DNA of 64,000 bases from Trileptium ribeirensis (taxonomy: Eukaryota; Nematoda; Enoplea; Enoplida; Thoracostomopsidae). The notes beneath the pieces are model-generated. The model was not told the origin of the DNA. It searched no databases and saw only the letters and a list, made by a program, of their open reading frames with translations. Within the stretch, counting starts at the first letter, position 1. Each line of letters begins with the position of its first letter. The stretch is taken from positions 1-64,000 of the forward strand of contig JASANE010003364.1 of NCBI GenBank assembly GCA_030248225.1. Reading direction: 5' to 3'. Position numbers and translations under genes: made by a program. Shown here piece after piece: positions 21,721 to 32,278 of the stretch.

Positions 21721-23530
21721 ATTACCTAAAGAAAAATACCTGCAGCAAGAAGTTACCAGACCTGGAAATGCGTATTTGCTAAGCGCTGAGTCATCTCTGT
21801 GAAGGGCAAGTTATGCTCCGGCTCAATTATGCATTACCACCGCGAATCTTAAATTAATGCTTTACCCAATCTAGGCCATTCTGAAAAATGGATTCTGTTG
21901 GATTCCCGTGATGTTTTTCGGACAAAAATTTCGAGCGGGGGATTTTAATTTTTTAAATATAAAATGCAAAACTCTACCCTATGACATGTTGTTTGGTGCT
22001 TATTCCCGACCTACGTCGTTTCATGCCTTTTTGTTCAGTATTGTCAGTCGCCTTCTACCTTAATATCTGGAGAATTCATTTTGAATCAGGCGAGTTCGCA
22101 TCGTTCAGACTTTATTTCTATGTTTGTGTGTTCTAAAGAATATCGTGAAAATCGAATAGGTTCGGTTTGCAGACAATATAATTATTGCAAAGCGACATAT
22201 TGGTTTCTGGGTCTAAATTTGTAATAATGAGATGGTCTTTGACCTTAAATAGGAATCACCAGTAGGTGTGTTACTCGATTGCCATTGTGAAGAATACATG
22301 TTAGCTGGGTTTTCTAGAGGGTCGAAAAATGTGGGTGAGGCACGAACCTGTGGCTGCCCCCATTGATGGTAGGAGGCTTGCCCCACGTTGGGGAGATTAG
22401 TGGTTAGTAGCCCACGACGGGGGAAAGTTTTTGCTTGAAAATGGTACCCCTAGAAGCTTTCATCATAATATATATATTTATATATATACATATATACGTA
22501 CTCAGACCCCATATACTTTGACAGGTTGTTGAACCTCAGTTGTGGTAATTATACTACACATGACACATAATTTTTCGTTCATTTTGTTTTCTTAAACATA
22601 GTTATTGCTTCTCCAAAGTGGGGTCTGGATGGCCCTGACATTTTTCGGTTGCCCCTGGGAAAACAACGGTGCCCCGGTTGGGCCCTTGTCAAAAGCCGTT
22701 GAAAAATTTTTTTCGATTTACCATGGTAAAATACATCTAAAGTTGACAACAAAATTGACAATTTTTTTTTAAAATTCCTTTCTGAAGTTAAAAATTTGAT
22801 TAGTTTCAGCAAAAAATTTGTTAAATAGTTTGTTTTACCTCATTATATACGTGTTTACACGGCATTTCTGAGGCCATATATTAATTTTAACTTTTTTCGC
22901 TAAAAAATTTGAAAATTTTTAGATTTCGACACCACAGTTCAAGCCAGGGAGCCCCAACTCAAGACCCAGGGCATAATTTTGCGCGCCCGAGTTCCGAACC
23001 AGGTGGGCCCTTCGGTTCAAGCCCCCTAGCAAAATTTCAGGTAATGGAGAGGCCAATTGTTAGTATATTTGATAGATCAGATAAAGTTGAAGCTTTTGCT
23101 AAGCTATTTAGTAAATCAGTTGCTATGAAGCCGAAGTTAACTATTAGCAGTACTAGTAGTAGCGATAACGCTTTTTAATTTAATTTTGGGATTTTTTCAT
23201 GATCCAGGGGCTGCTCCACGGTGGGAAGCTCGGACTCGGGCGCGACCAATCGGGGGCAAATCGCCTTATGGGGATGTCGACTAGTTGGGGCCACTCTTTC
23301 CCCACCGTGAAGAAGCCAGCTTACCTTACAGCAGCGTTACACAATAAGGTATATAAATGAAACTGATAATTTTTCACTTCTTTTCGCACTGTCGCTATTC
23401 TGTATGTATTACATATCTCGAAACAGCAGCGTCTATTTTACTTTTTGGTCGTCACTGTATCAACGGTGTAATTTATTCTATCAAGATTATATATTGTGGT
23501 TGTTTTTCGGCATGTCACCAAATATTGCAG
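21721..23530. other. Intron sequence with AT microsatellite and GC-rich hairpins
   Basis: It contains an (AT)n-type run at 22464-22496. There is an inverted repeat pair CTTGCCCCACGTTGGGG / CCCACGACGGGGGAAAG (22378-22430) and another, CACGGTGGGAAG / CTTTCCCCACCGTG (23218-23314). The 89-codon frame at 22909-23178 is low in complexity and unmatched. The intron ends at CCAAATATTGCAG (23530). Confidence 0.4.
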
Positions 23531-23731
23531 GAATGTACCTTGAAGGTTGTACCAAGGTATTCGCTGTAACCACAAGGTCCTTTGGGAGGTATCCATCACA
23601 GCCAGTGTCCTTGGGGAGTGAGTTAAATGCCATGAGAAACTTGGGATGTCTGATGTCCTTAAAGAACCTTAGATGGACACAATACCCCGCCTATCAGACA
23701 AGCTTCAGTGCAGCCCCAGCAGTTCTGGAAG
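23531..23731 (+). CDS. DCTN4: DCTN4 exon: central linker
   Basis: Acceptor ATATTGCAG, donor CTGGAAG|GTAAGC. The frame is open for 66 codons and ends PAVLE plus one base that completes a Val with the next exon, in exact phase. The text SLGSELNAM..LGCLMSLKN occupies the place of the poorly conserved p62 linker (A-G-L-S-L-K in vertebrates). The start is uncertain: phase from the exon at 17549 would instead favour AG|GTCCTTTGG at 23577. Confidence 0.6.
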
Positions 23732-23819
23732 GTAAGCCAAAAATCTACCACACCAGCACTTGTGTATGACCGTGTATCATAACTTTTTATAAAATTTTGT
23801 CGCGGACTCTTGGTTTTAG

Positions 23820-23929
23820 TTACTACTGTATTTCAACGCCATAGTCAGCCAGAATTCCAGCCAACGCTTGTCAACGAGCTCTATCCGGTCCGGAAACAGC
23901 TAATTATAAAACAATCGCAACGGTGTAAA
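23820..23929 (+). CDS. DCTN4: DCTN4 exon: VTT..QPEFQP..LYP block
   Basis: Acceptor TTGGTTTTAG, donor TGTAAA|GTAAGA. It reads VTTVFQRHSQPEFQPTLV, then NELYPVRKQLIIK and SQRCK. This follows vertebrate p62 V-T-T-L-x-x-R-L-x-Q-P-D-F-Q-P...L-Y-P-R-x-K-x-L-x-I-K-x-S-x-R-C almost residue for residue. Phase with the upstream exon is exact. It is one of the best-supported exons. Confidence 0.87.
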
Positions 23930-24004
23930 GTAAGATTTTTGCAGACTTTATATTCATAGTTATGTAAATGTTGCATTGGTTTTATTGTGCTCTTACTTTT
24001 CCAG

Positions 24005-24038
24005 ATTGGTTTCAAATTTCTGTTACACCAGGAATCAG
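24005..24038 (+). CDS. Tentative DCTN4 micro-exon
   Basis: Strong acceptor (CTCTTACTTTTCCAG) and donor (AATCAG|GTGAAT) bound 34 bp that read IGFKFLLHQES in phase with the upstream exon. The one leftover base would fit an acceptor CTTCGAAG at 32113 upstream of the next Cys block. The text does not clearly match p62, so it may be a decoy. Confidence 0.25.
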
Positions 24039-24040
24039 GT

Positions 24041-24699
24041 GAATGGTTGATAGAAAATAGCGGCTGTGGCTAAAACTGCTATTTTTAAAAACACAATGAC
24101 TAACGTAATCTCGACTAGTTTACCCGTGTAGATTGCAGAAATAATATCGCTAATGGTGTGATACGTCGTGCGGCGTTTTGTATTGTATTGCAGTAAACCA
24201 CCATTCTGTTTGCTATCAGGTCTGCTGTACCTGCCAGAAATGTCCGCTTTTTGAAAGATGTTATAGCACTCTTCGGTTGCCGCTCTGCTGACTTTCCTTT
24301 ATTGCTCGTTGCATAGCCTACGTCGGTAATTATCAATATTTTTGCAGCTCTCACATGTGACTCATGAAAGGGCTCACGGCAGTGGCGGATATAGTTCACC
24401 AGAAAAAGGGGCTGACCTTCAAGGTAGATCACTTATGACCTGCACTTTTGCAATTTTTCATTTAAGGCGCTGAGGGCAAAATATTGGTGTGTGCCTTAAT
24501 AGCCATTACCGTGTTCATTTGAAATATGTGTATTAAAATCGAAAATAAAATTTTGCACTTCACGCTTTTTAAATTTGAAATACCCCGATAGCCCACTTCT
24601 GTGGCATCCAAAACATTGGTCTTAACCGAAAGGAGGGGCATCTTTCCTATGTTATCCGCTCTTGGCTCGCGATGAAGATACTTTTTCGTTGCTCTATAT
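24041..24699. other. Intron sequence before the RTE insertion
   Basis: Contains CAGTGGCGGATATAG at 24380-24394, a common DNA-transposon end motif, and a CTGCCAGAAATGTCCG string like the MITE TIR at 24231, both without partners. Minus-strand frames at 24115-24755 have no recognisable motif. Confidence 0.35.
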
Positions 24700-24711
24700 T
24701 TAAAGTACGCA
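24700..24711. repeat. RTE target-site duplication, left
   Basis: TTAAAGTACGCA, identical to 27899-27910. The two copies bracket the retrotransposon exactly. Confidence 0.85.
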
Positions 24712-24839
24712 GGCCTTAACTCTGCCTGAGCTCGATCGAGTTCAGCCGGTCCCAAGCCCGGAACTCATGGGTTACCATGGGGAAAGAGGAGGGTTAGTGG
24801 TGTGGCGAACCCTGTTAAACTCAGCCGAACAATCCCATC

Positions 24840-27800
24840 ATGAATAGTCGTCATTATACAATTAGAAACAATGCTACCGCGTCCGGGGTAACCGACGAAG
24901 CTTTAATCTCTCCAAAGAATATATGTGCTTTTGGTCTGTGGAATGTACGAACTCTGAATAGTACTGGCAGACTTGAACTACTTATTGATGAACTTATTCG
25001 TTTCGATATTGACTGTATTGTAATTACGGAAGCACGTTTGACGGGTAATGGTGAATACGTGGTAAAATCCAGTACGGGTACATCAGCGTATAAACTATTT
25101 TACTCTGGTGGAACATCGCATCATCGCGGTGTTGGTTTTGCTGTGAAACTTAATTTGTCCTCCTGTATCACCTCGTTCACTGCTATTTCGGACCGCCTTG
25201 CTGTGATCGAAATAAACGGCATAGTCCCTTGCTCTGTGGTAGCAGTTTACGCCCCTACCGACTGCTCTGATGCTAACGAAAAAGATGCCTTCTACTGTGA
25301 ACTACAATCGTGTGTCGATGCGATCTCCTCCAAAAACTCTATCATGCTTGCGGGTGATTTTAATGCTGAAACTGGCGGCGATAACTCCGCGTGGGCAGGT
25401 ATTCTTGGCAATCGAGGTATTGGTAACCTCAACGACAACGGAATTCGAATGTTATCTTTTTGCTCTTCGAATGGCCTTATCTGCTGCAACTCGTTCTTTA
25501 GGCATAAACCATGCCAACTCCGAACGTTCTACTCAAATGATGGCAAGACCACTAAGCAGATAGATCATTTCCTCATTCAGCGCCGTTTTCGTTCCTCCAT
25601 CCATGACGTAAAAGTGTACTCAAAAGCAGATGTCCAATCCGACCATAAACTTGTCGTCGCAAAAATACGTCTGCATCTTAAAGTCCGAAGATCAACCAAA
25701 CGCCCCCCAGCTGTTGACCTAGAATGCCTACGCTCTGAAGCGCATCGTCTAAGTTTCAACGTAGAAGTTCGGAACCGTTTTGATGCACTCCAACTGAATG
25801 TGCCTGCGGAAAGTGTAACTGACTCTTGGACCAAGATAAAGTCTGGTTTGCGCTCGAGTGTGGTGAAAGTCTGTCCTGCCATACGGCGCAACAATCGACC
25901 CTGGATATCGACAAGAACTCTGCAACTTGTTGAAGAACGTCGTAGCACCAAAAACAGAAAACTGAGATCTCGGTTGGGCCATCAAATCAAAAAATGTCTC
26001 AAAGAAGACGAATTAAAATGGTACTCCGAGCGTGCTGAAGAGATGCAACGTGCATCTGACCGTGGTGACACCCGTGCAGTGTACATGACCATCCACAAAA
26101 TGACTGGTAAAAAGAGAGTCCAGCTTCCATCTACAATTTTCGATGTCGATGGAACTACCATCAAGCCCCCCAGACAGCAAACCGAACGCTGGGCCAAGTA
26201 TTTTTCGGATCTCTATAACCGCCCAAATCCAGTCTCCCTCGACCCCCTACTCGTCAACACAGATGACATGCCCGAAGAAAGTGAATCTGTTGACCAGTCA
26301 CCTCCGACTGTTGAAGAAGTAAAAAAGGCCGTTCAACTACTCAAAATCCGTAAAGCCCCTGGGACCTGTGACATCCCCGCTGAGGCAATCAAGGCTCTAG
26401 ATGATGAAAACCTCCTCCATATTCAACAACTTCTACAGGAAGTGTGGAGAAGCCGTTCCGTCCCCCAAGACTTCAAAGACGGTATCATTGTTCCAGTGTA
26501 TAAGAAAGGAACCAAGCAAGAGTGCTCCAATTATCGAGGGATAACCCTGCTTTCAATTGCTGGGAAAGTACTCACCGTCATCCTGAGACAACGGCTAAAT
26601 CCTCTGTACGAGTCCACCCTCCGTGAACAACAAGCCGGCTTCCGCGAAGGCCGAGGATGTGCTGATCAAATCTTTACGCTCCGCCGCTGCATCGAACGCC
26701 GCCTGCGACATGGGAAGCCAACAGTTGTATGCTTCATCGATTTTGCTGCGGCATTTGATAGTGTCCACCGTCAATCTATGTGGAACATCCTGGCAAAATA
26801 TGGAGTCCCGAAGCTGTTCACAGATATCCTCGGTGACATGTACCAATCGGCGAACTCAGCAGTGCGAACAAACCATGGATGCTCCGATACCTTCCCCATA
26901 ACAACTGGCGTCAGACAAGGGTGCGTTTTATCCCCGCTTCTCTTTAACCTCGTTTTAAACTGGATTCTTGAGAAGTCACTGTTTCCTGATGATGGTGTCG
27001 TTTGTAGCACAAATGATAAAATCGCCGAACTCGCCTATGCTGACGATGTTGCCTTCCTCCAATCAGACGAAAAATCATGCCAAGAACTACTCGATCGCAT
27101 TGCTTTGAATGCCGGGCAAATAGGTCTACGTATAAAGCCTGCAAAAACCAAAGCCCTGTACTTCCATCATGCCCCCGAACCAGACCTACAAATCTATGGT
27201 GAACACATTGAAGCTGTGGATAGTTTCACCTACCTGGGATCTGTTATTAGTAGCCAACGGATATCCGCAACCGATGATATCACGATCCGTATAGGAAAGG
27301 CATGCGCCATGTTCAATCAACTGAAAAAGCACGTTTTCGCTCGCCAAGACCTATCCACCACCCTCAAGATGAAAGTCTTCAACGCCTCAATCATTTCCAT
27401 CTTACTCTATTCAGCCGAATCGTGGGCGCTAACCGTAGCTGAAATCAATAGGCTTGAAGTGTTCCAAATGTATGCCCTCCGTACCATCCTTGGCGTCTCA
27501 AGAGTACAGCGAATCCAAAATGTGCGTATCCGTGAAATGTGCAACCACCAACCTACCATCGACTCATCAATCAAGCTACGCCGTCTACGTTGGCTTGGGC
27601 ACGCTGCGAGAATGCCGGAAAACCGCCTATGTGGTTCCCTATGGAGAAACCCCAAACCTGATGACTGGCGCTGCACAAGAAACGCTCCTAAACGAACGTG
27701 GGACAGCCTCATCACTAAAGACCTACACTTCCTGAAGGACACATACGGCTCAGTAAATTGGAGCAGGAATAACCAAGCAATCATAAGCGACCTAGCATCT

Positions 27801-27875
27801 GATCGTGTACAATGGCGACAACTCATACGGGGGCAGGCTACAGCAGGCAATCAAGGCCAAGCTCTCCAGCCTTAA
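24840..27875 (+). CDS. RTE endonuclease-reverse transcriptase polyprotein, intact
   Basis: 1011 residues. The start is the first ATG after an in-frame stop at 24816. N-terminal APE-type endonuclease (about residues 30-285): WNVRTL, TEARL with the catalytic Glu near 64, AGDFNAE near 170, and the terminal SDH near 268. Linker with a PW..TRTL..VEERR motif (about 350-370). Reverse transcriptase (about 530-800): YKKG, NYRGITLLS, QAGFREGRGCADQI, the first catalytic Asp in FIDFAAAFDSV near 630, GVRQGCVLSPLLFN, and YADD near 732. C-terminal thumb region with RRLRWLGHAARMP near 915. The enzyme nicks target DNA and reverse-transcribes its own RNA onto the 3' end. No stop or frameshift was found, so it may be functional. 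The clade is inferred from motif style and the tail; no phylogeny was run. Confidence 0.93.
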   Translation: MNSRHYTIRNNATASGVTDEALISPKNICAFGLWNVRTLNSTGRLELLIDELIRFDIDCIVITEARLTGNGEYVVKSSTGTSAYKLFYSGGTSHHRGVGFAVKLNLSSCITSFTAISDRLAVIEINGIVPCSVVAVYAPTDCSDANEKDAFYCELQSCVDAISSKNSIMLAGDFNAETGGDNSAWAGILGNRGIGNLNDNGIRMLSFCSSNGLICCNSFFRHKPCQLRTFYSNDGKTTKQIDHFLIQRRFRSSIHDVKVYSKADVQSDHKLVVAKIRLHLKVRRSTKRPPAVDLECLRSEAHRLSFNVEVRNRFDALQLNVPAESVTDSWTKIKSGLRSSVVKVCPAIRRNNRPWISTRTLQLVEERRSTKNRKLRSRLGHQIKKCLKEDELKWYSERAEEMQRASDRGDTRAVYMTIHKMTGKKRVQLPSTIFDVDGTTIKPPRQQTERWAKYFSDLYNRPNPVSLDPLLVNTDDMPEESESVDQSPPTVEEVKKAVQLLKIRKAPGTCDIPAEAIKALDDENLLHIQQLLQEVWRSRSVPQDFKDGIIVPVYKKGTKQECSNYRGITLLSIAGKVLTVILRQRLNPLYESTLREQQAGFREGRGCADQIFTLRRCIERRLRHGKPTVVCFIDFAAAFDSVHRQSMWNILAKYGVPKLFTDILGDMYQSANSAVRTNHGCSDTFPITTGVRQGCVLSPLLFNLVLNWILEKSLFPDDGVVCSTNDKIAELAYADDVAFLQSDEKSCQELLDRIALNAGQIGLRIKPAKTKALYFHHAPEPDLQIYGEHIEAVDSFTYLGSVISSQRISATDDITIRIGKACAMFNQLKKHVFARQDLSTTLKMKVFNASIISILLYSAESWALTVAEINRLEVFQMYALRTILGVSRVQRIQNVRIREMCNHQPTIDSSIKLRRLRWLGHAARMPENRLCGSLWRNPKPDDWRCTRNAPKRTWDSLITKDLHFLKDTYGSVNWSRNNQAIISDLASDRVQWRQLIRGQATAGNQGQALQP

Positions 27876-27898
27876 GTTCAAGTAAGTTCAAGTTCAAG
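27873..27898 (+). repeat. RTE 3' simple-repeat tail (AAGTTC)n
   Basis: Starts at the TAA stop of the RTE ORF: irregular AAGTTCAAGT units, about four copies, directly followed by the right target duplication. Confidence 0.85.
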
Positions 27899-27910
27899 TT
27901 AAAGTACGCA
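27899..27910. repeat. RTE target-site duplication, right
   Basis: TTAAAGTACGCA, an exact match to 24700-24711. Confidence 0.85.
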
Positions 27911-29384
27911 TATAGAAGCATAAAAGTTTTGTTTTATATACGTCCCAGGCAACAGATTGCACAACACAATCATTTTCATGGCCAAGTTGGTCCAAACTAA
28001 AGCACAATTAAGGTCACAAATACAGGGTTCAAAATTTATCGATTTTTATTAACGAAATTTTGCTGAATTTCAGTTAAACGAAATTTTGGCGATGACGGTT
28101 GTCAATGCAATGACGATTTCGATAGTATTGCATTTTGGTGACTAATTTCATTGGCATATTAATATTGACATTTTAAGTTGAAGCCATTTTAGTCTAATTT
28201 AGTCACAGTTGAACTTAAAACGGATTGTTAAGTTGCTGAGCGACTAAAATCGCAAAATAATCTTAAAATGTTCGTATGTCGGCCACGTCGTCAAAACGCC
28301 TTTATTTCTGAAATGATATTAATGATTCAGCACATACAACAATGTTTTGTTACATTTTTAACAGTTTAAAATGCTTAGTTTGCTAACAATGCTGCCAACA
28401 GGAAAATTTTGCTGCTTGGAATCAAAAAAATTTGTATGTAGGAACATAACATAGAGGAGTGCAAGGAAACTTCACCTTACTTTTAACAACATGGAACTAT
28501 TTAGTGGACACCAGTGACATACGTAAAACGATAAATAATTTTTACATAGTAAAACAAACATGTAATATACATAATTAATATATATAGATAGTAGGTCCAA
28601 AAATGAGGGAATTCAATGTTTAGAACCGCAGAGCAATTATTTTTTAAGCTGCTGCAAAATCTGTAAAAATGTATAACATTTAGATATTCATAGCTATTTG
28701 CCCACCTGCCCTCAATTTTGAAGAAACCTGATAACATTGTGATGTATTAATTGGTGCGGGAGCAAAAGAATATTATATACAGTATGTTGACCTGGAATAA
28801 TGAGTAATGTTCCAGTTCGACGTTCATGCAATATTTTGATTTTTTCCGAAATGTTTTCCAGAATGTATGTATATTGGAGAGCTTCTCGGAAATTGTTCGA
28901 AATTTACGATAGTTGTTCGCGTAAAAAGTAAATTTTTTAAAATTTTTTGTTCCATTGTCGTGTATAAGAATCGAGTTATAGTTGTTACATCCCCCGAAAG
29001 AGATCCGCAGGGAAAATAAGTTCAGGTGATAAGTTTATGTAACAACTATTGTGTCAGATTAAAACTACTTTTTATTACTTTTTAATTAACTTCTAGTCGT
29101 AGATGCGTTATTTTTACACGGGTTACACTAAAATGGCAGAATAAATATCTTATATTATCGGATAAGGATTCCGAAGGTCAGACGTCGCGTTTAATTCTGT
29201 TACACGTTGGGGATTTATAATGCATGTTTGAACTTATATGCTTTGAATTCTGAGTGTAATGAGTGAAACGATTGAGCGAAGAATTCTTACTATCCTTGGC
29301 AATGGTGAGATTTCGCAGTCATTGTCACTTGTCACAACTCATTGAAAGCGCTATGGGAAAAGATCGTGAAAATATTTTGTTTTC
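27911..29384. other. Intron sequence, nothing recognised
   Basis: AT-rich sequence continuing the intron interrupted by the RTE. A splice-acceptor-like TGAATTTCAG at 28072 is followed by a short open frame that does not match p62. Confidence 0.4.
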
Positions 29385-30010
29385 TTGAGATTTTGAAAAT
29401 TTGTTTTTTCCTGCTTCTATCACGCATGACGTATCGTCGGTTGGCTGGATTTCGATAAAATTTTTTTATTCAATAGCAAAGATGATGAGGATGTGCCCTT
29501 TATTGGAATGCGAAAAGCCCCGACCACATCTTTTTTTATGGCAAAAACAGGTTCTTAATAATTCGCTTAATTTGGCCATGCGGGAACCGGTCTTTCGCAA
29601 CCCATATCTCGCGACACTATAATCGGCTTTGCATCGAAAGACCGAGACTAGAATCAGCTTATCGACGTTTTCAATGGATTTATCGTCATCATGAGAACGG
29701 TCTCTATATGTTTTTAGGCATCTTGAATACTATGGTTCGATTATCTAGAGACTAGCACTAATACTTCGTGTGTTTTCATTTGTTTTAGATGTGTTTAGGG
29801 TCAACGAGGTTTTGGGATTTTCAATTGGTTCATGGTTGCAGAGGTTTTAGTGCTACACAAAGCTCGTTACAAGGCGATTTCGGAAAATTATCGCTTGATT
29901 AAACCTCGGTCGCCCCGTTTCACCCTCGCTTGCGAGTTACTAGTACTTTTCTACGCAGTTCTAGTAGGATCTAAGATTTGAGCCAAAAGGGTTCTAAAGT
30001 GGACCCAATA
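29385..30010 (-). repeat. Interspersed repeat family A, reverse copy
   Basis: The order is reversed relative to copies 1 and 2: GACCACATC..AAAAACAGGTT, CATATCTCGCGA, GAGACTAGAATCAGC, ATCTAGAGACTAGCAC, GTCAACGAGGTTTTGGGATT, then the GTTTCACCCTCGCTTGCGAGTTACTAGT marker region at 29918-29943. Confidence 0.65.
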
Positions 30011-30115
30011 AGACTCAGGATACACGAAAATGATAAAATCTCCACGATCATTCGAGATATATGGGTATTTTTGGTCTTATTTTGTACAGCAATTCATCTT
30101 TTGTATGGCTGTTGT

Positions 30116-30267
30116 TACAGTACTTGCCAAAATGACCGTCTCTTTTCGACCGAGCGAGTGACTCGCTCGAGATTTTGAAACTATTTTAATAGTAAATTCA
30201 ATTTTTAGAACAAATTTATTTCGAGCGAACCGCGAGCGAGCGACAGTCATTTTTGGCAGGTATTGTA
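30116..30267. mobile_element. MITE copy 3 (best preserved)
   Basis: Left TACAGTACTTGCCAAAATGA and right, read inverted, TACAATACCTGCCAAAAATG. TA at both outer edges is consistent with TA target duplication. About 150 bp, with internal ACCGAGCGAGTGACTCGCTC, itself a small palindrome, and a TTTCGAGCGA..GAGCGAGCGACAGTC right half. Confidence 0.75.
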
Positions 30268-31309
30268 TTTACGCTGCGGAATTGGGTGAAAATGGGGTTT
30301 TCACTGGTGCCGTGGCACACAAATTACACGAAAACGGTAATATTTTCGAAACCTCTCGAGTTATATTGGTACTTTTTGTCTCATTTTGCAGAATAATGTA
30401 TCCTGAATGCGACCACAATAATACATGTATCTTCTCAACTATTCAAGCAACATGATTAATAGTCCGTGGCTTATTTTATAATTTATTGCTAAACACAGTT
30501 GTGTACATCTCTCTAAATTACATATTTAACACTCAGAATTCACAATCTTGGTCATAAGACAAGCTACTTCCACGCTTTAAAAATCTGACTACAATAATCT
30601 AGGAATAATAGATCTGCTTAATTCCAATACTACTGTGGAGTACTGATTTTGAGTAGGAATAATATCTAGTAATTGATTCTACTATTGACTCCAGTTTTCT
30701 TTGAACGATTCACCGGACACGCGGTACACTTGATATGGTAAGGGGTATACCAGCCAATAGATTCCAAATTATCACAGTAGTTATACTATGTCTTTAACGA
30801 AACAGCAGCAACTTCTCTTGATTTAATCGCAGTAGCGCCGTTAAGTGGTCTGTAGTAGGAGCTAAGATAACAATAGCGCTGAACCGATTAACGAAATGTG
30901 GCAGTGGAATACATTGATGCATCACTTTCATGTCTATGTAGCTGCAGTTATTTTTGTTATAGACATGCGATCACAATTTGTGCAAGTCTGAATTTAGTCC
31001 ACATTCGATCAAATTTAAAATTCAACTTTTAGCTTTGTAAGTTCGTATGATTATTATTAAGTTATTATTGAACAATTTTAAGAGCGATTTAGTTCTTCGA
31101 GTGATCTATTTATTATATTTTCTAGTAATAACTGCTTTTACATTGTGATTTGAACAAATGACGAATCACAATTAAATCTACCAAATTTGATTGACTATAC
31201 AAAAACAGCCGTATGATGTTGATGATTCATTTTGAGCTCAAGCCCTCGTTGGGGTGGTAATTAAAACCAAGCGATCTAGGGTAGCGAAATTTCCGCTGAG
31301 GGCTACTAT
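30268..31309. other. Intron sequence, nothing recognised
   Basis: AT-rich unique-looking DNA with no exon or repeat signal that I can support. Confidence 0.4.
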
Positions 31310-31690
31310 AGGGTACAAATCGTAAAAATCGGTGTAACTTATAACTCAACTTCGGTGGATGGATTTCGATAAATATTTTGTTCGATAAGAAAAGTGATGA
31401 CGATGGAACTTTATGTTTCATGATGTGAGTTCCTACCGCATCTTCTGTGTCAAAAGGGCAAAAAAACTGGTGTTAAGTTTCAAATCTGACCATACGTGTT
31501 CCAGTGTGTCGCAGCTCATATCTTGCCAGACAGGCGTCATATCGAAATTCTGACTCCACTGTACGGTATATTCTTTGCAGAACATCACGTTTTATTGGGC
31601 CGCTTCCTGTGCCATTGTGGGCCCGAATATGGTTTGTCGAGCATTCGCCACAAATATTAATTTTTCCAATTTCCGGATTGTATTGTTTGT
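31310..31690 (-). repeat. Interspersed repeat family A, reverse copy (right end only)
   Basis: GGATTTCGATAAATATTTTG, GATGACGATGG, CTCATATCTTGCCAGACAGG and TGTGGGCCCGAATATGG correspond, in order, to the reverse of the family-A right end (compare 29450-29640 and the reverse of 34550-34770). It is more diverged than the other copies. Confidence 0.5.
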
Positions 31691-32140
31691 TTTTACCTAT
31701 AGACAAGTTTCTAATGGGTTATCTAACAAACTTAATACGACAGACTTCTTATCTGGAGTGCAGCATGCGTTTTCATAGGTTTCATATTTTTTCAAGGGTG
31801 ACAAGTATTTCAGAGTCTAGCGAACACGCTTTCTAGACTGTGGTTTGTCTTCATTTGCTTAGTTGTGTGGTGGTCTTTCCTGGCATAAATAATGGTCTTT
31901 GAGACAATATGGTTTTCCGCGTGCTGAATACGAAGGTTTAGTTATCTATTCAGCGTTTTCAGCGGGGTTGTAAAGTGCATCGGAATCGTCAAATCTTGGA
32001 TTGGCTCGATCAATGGATACGGTGTTGGATCCAGAAGAACTGCTTACAGCAACTCTTTGTCTTTGCATTTTAGCACATGTAACGTAACATTGCGGCTCTC
32101 CTTGCTTCGAAGTGAGGGGAACACGCAGGTCATGCCTTAG
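31691..32140. other. Intron sequence before second Cys block
   Basis: Holds several possible acceptors (CATTTTAG at 32073, CTTCGAAG at 32113, ACGCAG at 32128, GCCTTAG at 32140). The DCTN4 reading frame is open upstream to a stop at 32081-32083, so the true 5' limit of the next exon may be earlier than annotated. A 78-codon minus-strand frame overlaps here and is probably a shadow. Confidence 0.35.
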
Positions 32141-32185
32141 GTGTAATTTGTGTAGTTTGGACAAGCCAGCTATTGAGTACAAAAT
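32141..32185 (+). CDS. DCTN4: DCTN4 exon: second CxxC block (5' limit uncertain)
   Basis: CNLCSLDKPAIEYK, preceded in frame by RSCLR, corresponds to the p62 block R-S-L-R-C-x-x-C...K-P-E...I-K-F-K. The donor AAAAT|GTAGTT leaves two bases that complete an Ile codon with the first base of the next exon, in exact phase. The acceptor GCCTTAG at 32140 is only one of several candidates (32113 and 32128 are also usable), and none joins the exon ending at 23929 in clean phase 0, so the upstream junction is open. Confidence 0.62.
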
Positions 32186-32278
32186 GTAGTTTTGTTAATT
32201 TTGCCACTACACCAAATTAAATACATAAAATATACATACGATCAACGTGTATCAATTGTTTTCTTCTTTGCTTTTTAG

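Larger units (their letters stand above)
24712..27898 (+). mobile_element. Complete RTE-clade non-LTR retrotransposon
   Basis: A 3.19-kb element in sense orientation inside a DCTN4 intron. Structure: a 128-bp 5' UTR containing GGTCCCAAGCCCGG; one long ORF (24840-27875) with endonuclease and reverse transcriptase; essentially no 3' UTR; and a tail of AAGTTC repeats (27873-27898) that begins at the stop codon. A short simple-repeat tail in place of poly(A), a single ORF and no RNase H are typical of RTE elements. The perfect 12-bp target duplication and undamaged ORF show a recent insertion that could still be active. Confidence 0.93.

Noticed and set aside
22909..23178. 89-codon plus-strand ORF with Pro/Ser-rich start
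   Set aside because: Low complexity, no start context, no match to p62 or a transposon protein.
25270..27850. Several ORFs on both strands inside the RTE
   Set aside because: They are shadows of the 1011-codon RTE frame.
27873..27898. AAGTTC repeats as a telomere-like array
   Set aside because: Position at the RTE stop codon next to the target duplication identifies it as the retrotransposon tail.
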